DNA from: Streptomyces fumanus
GTDB lineage: Bacteria > Actinomycetota > Actinomycetes > Streptomycetales > Streptomycetaceae
NCBI RefSeq assembly: GCF_014655295.1
Contig: NZ_BNBI01000003.1
Span: 434,001 to 498,000, forward strand
Direction: 5' to 3'
Length of the DNA stretch: 64,000 bases
Shown here: positions 42,207 to 64,000 of the stretch, in pieces
Layout: each line of letters starts with the position of its first letter
Position numbering within the stretch: position 1 is the first letter of the stretch
Translations under genes and position numbers: made by a program
Notes under the pieces: generated by a model
Database searches by the model: none
What the model saw: only the letters and a program-made list of their open reading frames with translations
What the model was told of the DNA's origin: nothing

Positions 42207-43219
42207 GTCCAGTACTCCTCCCCGTCGCGGCCCACCGCGGCCGGGACGGTGCCGGTGCGGTCCGTGAGCGAGGCCACGGTGCGGGCGAGCCCCTCGGTCC
42301 AGGGCACGGCGGGCATCCAGCCGAAGATCTCGTGGGCGAACCCGGTGACCGGCCGTGGCGGTTCGGGGACGTCCGCGGCCGGGCCGGTGACGGCCGGCGG
42401 GGTGGCGCAGCCGGTCAGCTCCAGCACCCGGCGGGCGATCTCCAGGGCGGTCGGCGCCTCGTCGCCGCCGAGGTCCACGGGCCGTACCGACCGGCCGGCC
42501 GCGACCCGGAGCACGCCGTCGACCATGTCGTCGACGTAGCACAGGGAGTGCCGCCCGCCGCCGTCGCCGGGGACGGTGACCGGTCCGCCCGCCAGGGCCT
42601 GCGCGAGGAAGGTGCTCGGTACGCCGCCGTCGTCCGTGCGCATCCGGGGGCCGACGGTGGCGAACAGCCGGACGGTGCCGGCCTCGGCGCCGGGACCGGC
42701 CGCGTGGGCGGCGGTCAGGGCCTCGGCGAAGCGGACGGCCTCGGCGTACACCCCGAGCGGGCCGAACGGGTCGGTGCCGCCCTGCGGGGCGGGTCCGTCC
42801 GGCAGCGGGGTGGAGGCGAGCAGGAAGCGGGCGCCGTCCCGGTCGGCGGCGGCCAGCGCGGCGCGGGTACCGGCGCTCGCGGTGTCCAGCAGTTCCAGCG
42901 GCCGGTCCGGCCGGGCCACCGGGCAGGGGCCGGGCCCGGCGAGGTGCAGCACCAGGTCGTACGGGCCGTCGCGGGAGCCGACCGCGCCGGGTTCGGTGAT
43001 GTCGCGCTCCAGGAAGCGGAAGCCGGGGCGGCCCGCGAGGTGGGCGACCTTCTCGGCCCGGCCGGTGGAGAGGTCGTCCAGGCAGTCGACTTCGACTCCT
43101 GAATCGAGCAGGCGGGTGCACAGGTGGGAGCCGAGAAAGCCCGCGCCGCCGGTGACCAGGGCCCGGGTCCAGGGCGCCCGGCCGTCCGGCCGGGCGCCGT
43201 ACGCCGCCATCGGCATCAT
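42203..43219 (-). CDS. NAD-dependent epimerase/dehydratase (UXS-like), altered active site
   Basis: The product has 338 residues. ALVTGGAGFLGSHLCTRLLDSG (about 19-40) binds NAD. GPRMRTDDGGVPSTFLAQALAG and SLCYVDDMVDGVLR follow UDP-glucuronate decarboxylase-type enzymes. The active-site YxxxK reads YAEAV: the Tyr stays but the Lys is replaced by Val. So catalysis may be lost or changed, or the protein may bind substrate only. ATG 43219 has GGAAGG eight bases upstream; the next in-frame ATGs are at 43216 and 43210. It is the first gene of the pair with GT9. Confidence 0.82.
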   Translation of the reverse strand: MMPMAAYGARPDGRAPWTRALVTGGAGFLGSHLCTRLLDSGVEVDCLDDLSTGRAEKVAHLAGRPGFRFLERDITEPGAVGSRDGPYDLVLHLAGPGPCPVARPDRPLELLDTASAGTRAALAAADRDGARFLLASTPLPDGPAPQGGTDPFGPLGVYAEAVRFAEALTAAHAAGPGAEAGTVRLFATVGPRMRTDDGGVPSTFLAQALAGGPVTVPGDGGGRHSLCYVDDMVDGVLRVAAGRSVRPVDLGGDEAPTALEIARRVLELTGCATPPAVTGPAADVPEPPRPVTGFAHEIFGWMPAVPWTEGLARTVASLTDRTGTVPAAVGRDGEEYWT

Positions 43220-43354
43220 GAGGACGACCTTCCTTCCCCCGCTGCGCTGACGAGCGGGTCCCGGGTGCCCCACCGAGTCGCTTTCATAACCTGACGGCTA
43301 CCGCGCCCCGTGGGCCGGGCCGGGCCGGGCGGCCGGTGCGTCAGGTGCGTCCGG

Positions 43355-43858
43355 TCAGGCGGCCAGCGCCTCGCCCGGGTCGAGGCGGGTGAGGAGCTGG
43401 GCGTGGTGCAGCGCGGTGACGGGGGCCAGGAGGTCGGGGTGGCGCAGCAGGGCGGCGGCGCGGCGGTCGCCGTCGTCGGGGGCGAGCAGGCGGCGGAACT
43501 CGGCCGGGTGGCCGCCCTCCCCGGCGAGCGCGGCGACGGCCCGGCCGGCCAGGCCCGGGTCGGTGAGCAGGGCCGCCGCCCAGCTCGCCACGACCTCGTC
43601 GACCCAGGTGCGCCAGGCGGGCCCGTCGGGATCGTCGGCGCCGGTGACCCAGTCGAGCCGGGCCGAGCCGCCGGGCCCGGCGAGGCCGAGCAGCGCGATG
43701 TCCATAGGGGTGGGGTAGCGCAGCCGGGCCGCGACCGTGACGGCCTGGCGGGCCTGTACCTCGCAGAGCGCGGCGGCGAGCGCGCCGCCGGTGGCCGGGT
43801 AGGCGCGCGTCAGCCACTGGGTGGTCGCGGCGATGACCGGGGAGAGATCTGCGTGCAC
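43355..43858 (-). CDS. Hypothetical helical protein, 167 residues
   Basis: An Ala- and Leu-rich soluble protein without signal or membrane helices. HADLSPVIAATTQWLTRAYPATGGALAAALCEVQARQA begins it and GDRRAAALLRHPDLLAPVTALHHAQLL ends it. No catalytic motif is seen. GTG 43858 is the likely start, with TTG 43891 as a longer option; neither has a clear ribosome binding site. It diverges from the permease gene over about 270 bases containing CCCGTACGCC repeats. Function unknown. Confidence 0.6.
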   Translation of the reverse strand: MHADLSPVIAATTQWLTRAYPATGGALAAALCEVQARQAVTVAARLRYPTPMDIALLGLAGPGGSARLDWVTGADDPDGPAWRTWVDEVVASWAAALLTDPGLAGRAVAALAGEGGHPAEFRRLLAPDDGDRRAAALLRHPDLLAPVTALHHAQLLTRLDPGEALAA

Positions 43859-44128
43859 TGCGGGAACGTCCCAACTGCTCTTCGACTCCAAGGGGACCTG
43901 CGGGAACGGTAGCCCGCGTCCCGGGCCGGGCGACATGGCCCGAAGCGCACGGATCGCGCGGCTTCGGACACACCCGCCGATTCCGTACATCCCGGCCCGT
44001 ACGCCCCGTACGCCCCGTCCCGCGGCCCGCGCGCCCGTCCCGTCTGGACGCTCCCGTCCCGGCCCGTACGCCCCGCCCCGGTCGGTGGTGGTCGTCCGGG
44101 GATGCGACCCTGGATAGTTGTCGATCAT

Positions 44129-45436
44129 GTGAGCCGGTCCGGTTCACCGAGGGAAGGAACCCCGCTGAGCAACGCCGTCCTCGCCGAAGCCGTGCCGGTC
44201 GTCCTGCTGCTGGGGGTGCTGGTCTTCGCCGTCGTCCGCCCCCGGGGCCTGCCGGAGGCCGCCGCGGCCGTGCCCGCCGCCGCGCTGGCCGTGGCGCTCG
44301 GCACGGTCACCCCGCACGCGGCCTGGGCGCAGGTGCGCAGCCTGCTGCCGGTCGTCGGGTTCCTGGCGCTGGTGCTGGTGCTGGCGCACCTGTGCGCGCG
44401 GGAGGGCCTGTTCGAGGCGGCCGGCGCGGTGGTGGCCCGCCGGTGCGGCGGCAGTCCCCGGTCCCTGCTGGCCGGGGTGTTCGCGGTGGCCTGCGCGGTC
44501 ACCGCCGTGCTGAGCCTGGACGCCACCGTGGTGCTGCTCACCCCGGTCGTCCTGGCGACCGCCGCCCGGGCCGGCGCCCTGGCCCGTCCGCACGTGTACG
44601 CCACCGCGCACCTGGCGAACTCCGCGTCGCTGCTGCTGCCGGTGTCGAACCTGACGAACCTGCTGGCGTTCACCGCGAGCGGGCTGACCTTCACCCGGTT
44701 CGCCGCGCTGATGACGCTGCCGTGGCTGGCGGCGATCGCCGTCGAGTACGCCGTCTTCCGCCGCTTCTTCCGCATCGACCTCGGGCAGCGGACCACGCCG
44801 GAGGACGCCGGTCCGGCGGACCGGGCCGTTCCGCGCGTGCCCCGTTTCACGCTGGTGGTGCTGGCGCTGACGCTGGCCGGGTTCGCGGTGGTCTCGCTGG
44901 CCGGTCAGGAGCCCGCGTGGGCGGCGCTGGGCGGGGTGGCCGTGCTGGGCGGCCGGGAGCTGCTGCGGCGCCGGACCACGGTACGGGAGCTGGTCGGCGC
45001 CGCCTCGCCGCTGTTCTGCCTGTTCGTGCTGGCGCTGGGCGTGGTGGTGCAGGCGGTGGTGTCGGGCGGGCTGGCCACGGGGCTGGCCGAGCTGCTGCCG
45101 CTCGGCGACGGGCTGCCCGCGCTGCTCGGGGTGGCGGCGGTGGCCGCGCTGCTGGCCAACCTGATCAACAACCTGCCGGCGGTGCTGGCCCTGCTGCCGC
45201 TGGCCGCGCCGGGCGGCCCTGGCCCGGTCCTCGCGGTGCTGATCGGCGTGAACCTGGGTCCCAACCTGACCTACGTCGGCTCGCTGGCCACCCTGTTGTG
45301 GCGGCGCATCCTGCACCAGCACGGCATCGCCGTGGACCTCGGCCGCTTCACCCGGCTCGGTCTGCTCGCCGTACCGGCGACGCTGCTGGCCTCGACGGCG
45401 GCCCTGTGGGCGTCACTGCGCGTGCTCGGCGGGTGA
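44129..45436 (+). CDS. ArsB/NhaD/SLC13-type ion permease
   Basis: The product has about 435 residues and eleven to twelve hydrophobic segments. The SLC13/ArsB hairpin motifs are visible: LDATVVLLTPVVLATA in the first half and NLINNLPAVLALLPLA in the second, with GVNLGPNLTYVGSLATLLW near the end. It may carry an oxyanion, dicarboxylate or Na+ with protons. The start is uncertain: GTG 44129, ATG 44102 and CTG 44165 (behind GGAAGG) are all in frame. GATAGT at 44113 could be a -10 box, favouring a short or leaderless 5' end. Confidence 0.82.
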   Translation: MSRSGSPREGTPLSNAVLAEAVPVVLLLGVLVFAVVRPRGLPEAAAAVPAAALAVALGTVTPHAAWAQVRSLLPVVGFLALVLVLAHLCAREGLFEAAGAVVARRCGGSPRSLLAGVFAVACAVTAVLSLDATVVLLTPVVLATAARAGALARPHVYATAHLANSASLLLPVSNLTNLLAFTASGLTFTRFAALMTLPWLAAIAVEYAVFRRFFRIDLGQRTTPEDAGPADRAVPRVPRFTLVVLALTLAGFAVVSLAGQEPAWAALGGVAVLGGRELLRRRTTVRELVGAASPLFCLFVLALGVVVQAVVSGGLATGLAELLPLGDGLPALLGVAAVAALLANLINNLPAVLALLPLAAPGGPGPVLAVLIGVNLGPNLTYVGSLATLLWRRILHQHGIAVDLGRFTRLGLLAVPATLLASTAALWASLRVLGG

Positions 45437-45508
45437 ACCGGGCCACCGGGCGGCACGTTACCGGTGCCGGCTCGGCGAACGGCCCTCGTCCGAGCCCGCC
45501 GGCCCCCC

Positions 45509-45832
45509 TCACCACGGCCCGCTCGTGACGGTGGGCCGCCGGACCGCCTCCGCGCTGTCCCTCAGGTGCAGGGCGACGCCGATCAGGGTGCGCAGGGCGG
45601 AGGGGCGCAGGTGCTGGGCGCTCTCGGCGGCCAGCACCAGCAGGCAGGAGGCGGCCTGTTCGACGACGGAGACGGGCAGCTCGCCGTGGTTCTCCTCGGC
45701 ACCGCGGAAGGCCCGCCAGGGCGCGGCGGCGCCGTCGATGGCCCGCTGCACCGCGTGTTCGAGGTGCTCGGCGGCCTGCTCGCACACGGAGCTGGGCAGG
45801 ATGATCGTACGGGGGAACGCTGAACTGGTCAT
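45509..45832 (-). CDS. Hypothetical helical protein, 107 residues
   Basis: MTSSAFPRTIILPSSVCEQAAEHLEHAVQRAIDG begins the protein, which continues with long helices (ELPVSVVEQAASCLLVLAAESAQHLR). It is soluble and has two Cys. No domain is recognised. ATG 45832 has only a weak purine stretch upstream. It converges on the permease gene and borders the scar region of broken genes, on the far side of which lies the NRPS locus. Function unknown. Confidence 0.55.
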   Translation of the reverse strand: MTSSAFPRTIILPSSVCEQAAEHLEHAVQRAIDGAAAPWRAFRGAEENHGELPVSVVEQAASCLLVLAAESAQHLRPSALRTLIGVALHLRDSAEAVRRPTVTSGPW

Positions 45833-45939
45833 GGTCTCACTGCTCCCCCGCGACCGGGCCGTCCGATCGGCGTCGGCGGCCGTTTTCACCGGGTCGGCGG
45901 GACACCCCTCGGGCAGCCGGGCGGTCGTAGGGTGGCGGC

Positions 45940-46284
45940 GTGGACACGACGACGGGTGCCTCCCCCATGGCGGACGGTGACGGGCCCGGGGCCGCGGCGG
46001 CCCGGCTGGCCGGCCGGGCGGTGACCGGTGAGCGCCGGCGGTCGGGGGCGCTCGCCGAGGTCACGCTCGACGGCGGGCTGCCGGAGCCGGCCGGGCCCCC
46101 CGAGCCGCCCGCGCGGCTGCACGGTGACCTGTGGAACGGCAACGTGCTGTGGGGCGCCGACGGCGAGGTCCGGCTGATCGACCCGGCCGCGCACGGCGGG
46201 CACCGGGAGACCGACCTGGCGATGCTGCGGCTCTTCGGCTGCCCGCAGCTTGGAGCCGCGCACCCCGGTCGGGGAGCTCGATGA
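45940..46284 (+). pseudogene. Remnant of a fructosamine kinase gene
   Basis: The 114-residue frame holds two separate pieces of a fructosamine kinase (normally about 270-300 residues). The N-terminal AAARLAGRAVTGERRRSGALAEVTLDGG is joined directly to the catalytic loop ARLHGDLWNGNVLWG and LIDPAAHGGHRETDLAMLRLFG. About 130 residues between them, including the ATP-binding lobe, are missing, and the C-terminal third is also gone. The frame then runs into unrelated sequence. It cannot be an active kinase. Confidence 0.8.
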
Positions 46285-46600
46285 CCTCTCCGGGCTCGGC
46301 TGGCCGGTATGGACGGACACCTTGGAGCGTGACCCCCGATGGGTCGTCTCCATCGACGGTAGCGCCCGCCGTCTCTTGCGGATCGTCCGTCTCGACGAGG
46401 CTCAGACCGCAGTCCAGAACGAGTTGTTCGACTCGGGCGTCGGCATCCCCTTGGACGACTTCCTGTGGTCGACGGTTGAGGGTCAGCGCCCGGTCATCCT
46501 CTGCGGCCCGTTGCGCGGGGAGTCCACTACCGAGGCCATGGCCGCCCCGCGAGCCGCTGGCACGCTGCGCGGCATCGCTGCTCGCTGCCTGATCTCCTGA
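46250..46600 (+). pseudogene. Open reading frame fragment of unknown family
   Basis: A frame of 116 residues (TTG at 46250, no ribosome binding site) overlaps the end of the kinase remnant. ELDDLSGLGWPVWTDTLERDPRWVVSIDGSARRLLRIVRLDEAQ looks like ordinary protein. Its codon use is less GC-biased than the neighbours, as if acquired or decaying. It is probably the middle or 3' part of another gene joined to the kinase remnant near 46250. I do not recognise it. Confidence 0.4.
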
Positions 46601-46863
46601 CCGCACAACCGCTGCTGGCGGCAGCAACGGGGCGGTCCGACTTCGATGACACGGACTCGCGTTGGTCACCTTCACTGACAACCGGTCGACGATCAGTGGC
46701 ACGGGCAGCGGCGGACGGCGGCATGCCTGGTGGGCAGGCGGCGGAGCGGAGTGTCACGCTCCCGTCGCGGGGCGCCATGAACAGGCGTCTGCGCAGGTCA
46801 GTGCGTGTTTTCAGCGAGCGTGACACCCACCGTGACACGAGCGGGGCCGACGTACAGGAACTG

Positions 46864-47064
46864 TCAGTCCTTGATGCGGTACAGCGCGGTTAGGCCGTTC
46901 CGGTTGTCACCGGAATCGGGAAGACCGTGGTTCGTGACAACAGAGATGCGACATCCCGTCGGCCGGGATGTCCCAGCAGCGATCAGGACACTGCGGAGTA
47001 ACCGGACGTCATAGGCTTCGCCTTGGGCACTGGCGCGCACTACCTCCGCGACGCCCCTCTCCAT
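46864..47064 (-). CDS. Short hypothetical protein or 3' gene fragment
   Basis: A 66-residue frame from ATG 47064 (no strong ribosome binding site). SVLIAAGTSRPTGCRISVVTNHGLPDSGDNRNGLTALYRIKD is clearly protein-like and ends in a natural way, but the upstream part looks cut off. Either an intact tiny gene or the C-terminal end of a larger, truncated one. It lies in the scar region, where base composition is lower in GC than elsewhere. The 263 bases before it (46601-46863) show no gene. Confidence 0.4.
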   Translation of the reverse strand: MERGVAEVVRASAQGEAYDVRLLRSVLIAAGTSRPTGCRISVVTNHGLPDSGDNRNGLTALYRIKD

Positions 47065-47206
47065 GCGCCCGTTCTCGTGTCGCGGCCGACGGCTGTTCGA
47101 CCACCTCCGTGAGGAGCACGTCGAGCTGGAGCTGGTGCGGCGGCTCGAGGGCCGCGATGTCACGCACCTCCGCTACCGGCTGCTCCGGACCGGGGAGGCG
47201 GCGTGA
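47063..47206 (+). pseudogene. 3' remnant of a gene preceding the VOC gene
   Basis: The frame ends RRLFDHLREEHVELELVRRLEGRDVTHLRYRLLRTGEAA, and its TGA overlaps the next start (GTGA). This is the arrangement of an intact operon, yet no N-terminal part can be found. The junction with foreign sequence lies near 47085. The family is not recognised. Confidence 0.4.
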
Positions 47207-47586
47207 GGACGCTCTTCGTCTCGTACCGCGTCACCGGTCTGGAGCGCTCCCCGCGGTTCTGGACCGCTCTCGGGTACGGCGTGCTGGGCCGGGTGGAGAC
47301 CGGTGACGGGAGCCGCCTCGTCGTCCTGCAGTTCCCCGGGGAGACCGCGGCTTCGCTGGAGCTGGTGGACGTGGGCAGCGGGGTCGACCACCTCGCGATC
47401 CAGGTGGACGGCCTGGCCGGCGCCCTGGAGGCGCCGGCCGGGGCCGGTCTGGATCCGGGGCCCGTCCAGCGTCCGGGTGGCGCCGCGGGCCCGCGGACCT
47501 CGTGGCTGACGGACCCGGACGGGTACCGGATCGAGCTGGTGGAGTGGCCGGCCGGGCACTCCGACGGGATGACGGCGGCGGACTTT
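47203..47586 (+). CDS. VOC-family (glyoxalase-like) protein with lost stop
   Basis: Recognisable for 128 residues: RTLFVSYRVTGLERSPRFWTALGY starts the first VOC module, and TSWLTDPDGYRIELVEWPAGHSDGMTAADF is the usual end. After that no stop follows. The frame stays open to 48684, running antisense through the GNAT and mbtH genes and into the NRPS 3' end, with no similarity to anything. Either the stop was lost by mutation or an indel near 47587, or the gene is damaged. GTG 47203 overlaps the preceding stop. Confidence 0.6.
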
Positions 47587-47661
47587 CCCCGACCGGGTGG
47601 ACGGTCCTCTCCCCCGGCGGCCGTCGCGGCCCGCGTTCACCCCTGGCCGGTCATCCCCGGG

Positions 47662-48174
47662 TCAGTCCGGTTCCGTCGTCCGGATCACCATCAGCTTGGT
47701 GACCTTGCCGTCGTCGTCGACCACGTCGCGCACGTGACGGAAGCCCAGGCGGCGGCACATGGCCAGGCTGGCGGCATTGTCGGCGCCGACCATGCCGTAT
47801 GCCTCCTTCAGGCCGAGGTTGCCGGCGGCGTGGCGCAGCAGGCCGCGGACCACCTCGGTGCCCAGGCCGCGGCCCCAGTAGGGGGGTGCGAGGGCGGCGA
47901 CCAGTTCGTGTCCGTCGACGTTGCCGGTCTTCTTGACCTCCGCGTGCCCGACGAACTGCTCGTCCTGCCAGAGTCCCCACACGTCGAACATCCGCTTGGG
48001 GTAGACGTCGTCGAGGATGGCGCGGAACAGGGTGCGGATGTCCGCCTCGGGCACGCGGTCCTGGCCCATCCAGCGGCAGACCTCCTCGTCGCGCAGGAGC
48101 TCCACGAAGTGGTCCTCGTCCTCGGGTCGGTAGGGGCGGAAGGTGAGTCGTTCGGTGTGCAGGACCGGTGTCAT
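47662..48174 (-). CDS. GNAT acetyltransferase downstream of mbtH and the NRPS
   Basis: The product has 170 residues. LHTERLTFRPYRPEDEDHFVELL opens a RimJ/RimL-type GNAT domain, PPYWGRGLGTEVVRGLLRHA is the acetyl-CoA loop, and NAASLAMCRRLGF closes it. It follows mbtH by 90 bases on the same strand, so it may belong to the NRPS operon. It could acetylate the peptide or its amino acid precursor, or act in self-protection. Ordinary housekeeping acetylation is the alternative. Confidence 0.85.
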   Translation of the reverse strand: MTPVLHTERLTFRPYRPEDEDHFVELLRDEEVCRWMGQDRVPEADIRTLFRAILDDVYPKRMFDVWGLWQDEQFVGHAEVKKTGNVDGHELVAALAPPYWGRGLGTEVVRGLLRHAAGNLGLKEAYGMVGADNAASLAMCRRLGFRHVRDVVDDDGKVTKLMVIRTTEPD

Positions 48175-48264
48175 GCGGGCTCCTCGGGCAGTGCGGGCAG
48201 GCGGGCGGCACCGGGCCGGGGCGCGTCGTCCCGGGTGCGCCCCGGCCCGGTCCCGCCGGGTGCG

Positions 48265-48468
48265 TCAGGCTTCGGCGTTCTCCATGCGTTCCCGCAGGCT
48301 GCGCGGGCGCATGTCGGTCCAGACCTCGTCGACGTAGGCGGAGCACTCGGCCTCGGTGCCCTCCTTGCCGACGGGCTGCCAGCCGGCGGGCACCTCGATG
48401 TCGGCGGGCCACAGCGAGTACTGGTCCTCGTCGTTGCGCAGCACCTGGTAGCGGGTGTTCTCGTCCAT
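48265..48468 (-). CDS. MbtH-like NRPS chaperone
   Basis: The product has 67 residues. NDEDQYSLWPADIEVPAGWQPVG is the MbtH signature with the conserved Trp pair, and YVDEVWTDMRPRSLRER ends it. MbtH-like proteins bind adenylation domains and are often required for their folding or activity. ATG 48468 lies 103 bases after the NRPS stop on the same strand, so the two are almost certainly co-transcribed. It confirms that the NRPS belongs to an active-type gene cluster. Confidence 0.95.
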   Translation of the reverse strand: MDENTRYQVLRNDEDQYSLWPADIEVPAGWQPVGKEGTEAECSAYVDEVWTDMRPRSLRERMENAEA

Positions 48469-48571
48469 GTCCGTCGGTCTCGCTCTCTGGGTCGTGGCGG
48501 GCGGGTCGTTGCGGTGGGTCACGGGTCGGTGGTCCGGTGCGGTGGTGGGGCGCGGCCCACGGGGTGGGGGG

Positions 48572-64000
<15,429 letters not shown>

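Overview
The window looks like Streptomyces (or a close relative) chromosome. The sequence is very G+C rich with strong GC bias at third codon positions. Start codons are often GTG, and genes often overlap by ATGA or GTGA. Gene content is typical of the genus: a DUF574-type methyltransferase, a SigB/SigF-like sigma factor, a streptogrisin-type protease, an isorenieratene carotenoid gene set, a DmdR/IdeR-type iron box and a large multimodular NRPS. No rRNA, tRNA, CRISPR array or intact insertion sequence was seen.

Layout. 1-5.0 kb: the 3' part of an acyltransferase-3 protein, a BrkB/YihY-like membrane protein, a DUF574 methyltransferase, a tiny membrane protein, a spore-photoproduct-lyase-like radical SAM protein and a PPOX flavoprotein. 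5.0-9.0 kb: an iron-siderophore ABC importer (ATPase, lipoprotein, fused double permease) behind a near-perfect iron box. 9.1-15.2 kb: a secreted lipase, a sigma factor, a LacI regulator, an MHS-family transporter and an EamA exporter. 15.2-31.3 kb: a carotenoid region. A minus-strand unit crtI-crtB-Rieske(DUF5914)-MSMEG_6728-like diverges from crtY-crtU. A second minus-strand unit (SRPBCC, phytoene-desaturase-like oxidoreductase, SDR) follows. The probable GGPP synthase gene crtE lies apart at 30.3-31.3 kb, beyond a secreted serine protease and a CPA2 antiporter. Together crtE, B, I, Y and U would make beta-carotene and then isorenieratene.

31.7-45.8 kb: a small Cys/His protein, a CYP152-like P450 peroxygenase paired with an SRPBCC protein, a GAF/PP2C phosphatase and a tight three-gene operon (nucleotidyltransferase, BON-like protein, metallophosphoesterase). 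These are followed by GNAT, DoxX, a GH63-like glucosidase, hemerythrin, a GT9 plus epimerase pair and an ArsB-like permease. 45.9-47.6 kb is a scar region of truncated genes, including a fructosamine kinase with an internal deletion and a VOC gene that has lost its usual stop.

47.6-64.0 kb (minus strand): a giant NRPS, cut by the window edge, followed by mbtH and a GNAT acetyltransferase. Within the window the NRPS reads E(partial) | C-A-T | C-A-T-E | C-A-T | C-A-T-E and stops, with no thioesterase. Adenylation pockets read by eye suggest Thr, a basic residue (ornithine/hydroxyornithine-like), a Val-like residue and an aromatic-like residue. This biosynthetic locus is the best candidate here for an undescribed system, and its 5' half lies outside the window.

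A recurring oddity is local tandem duplication at gene edges: a triplicated start region before the gene at 25662, a triplicated stop region after the gene at 28005, an internal 66-bp duplication in the GT9 gene, and short tandem arrays near crtE.
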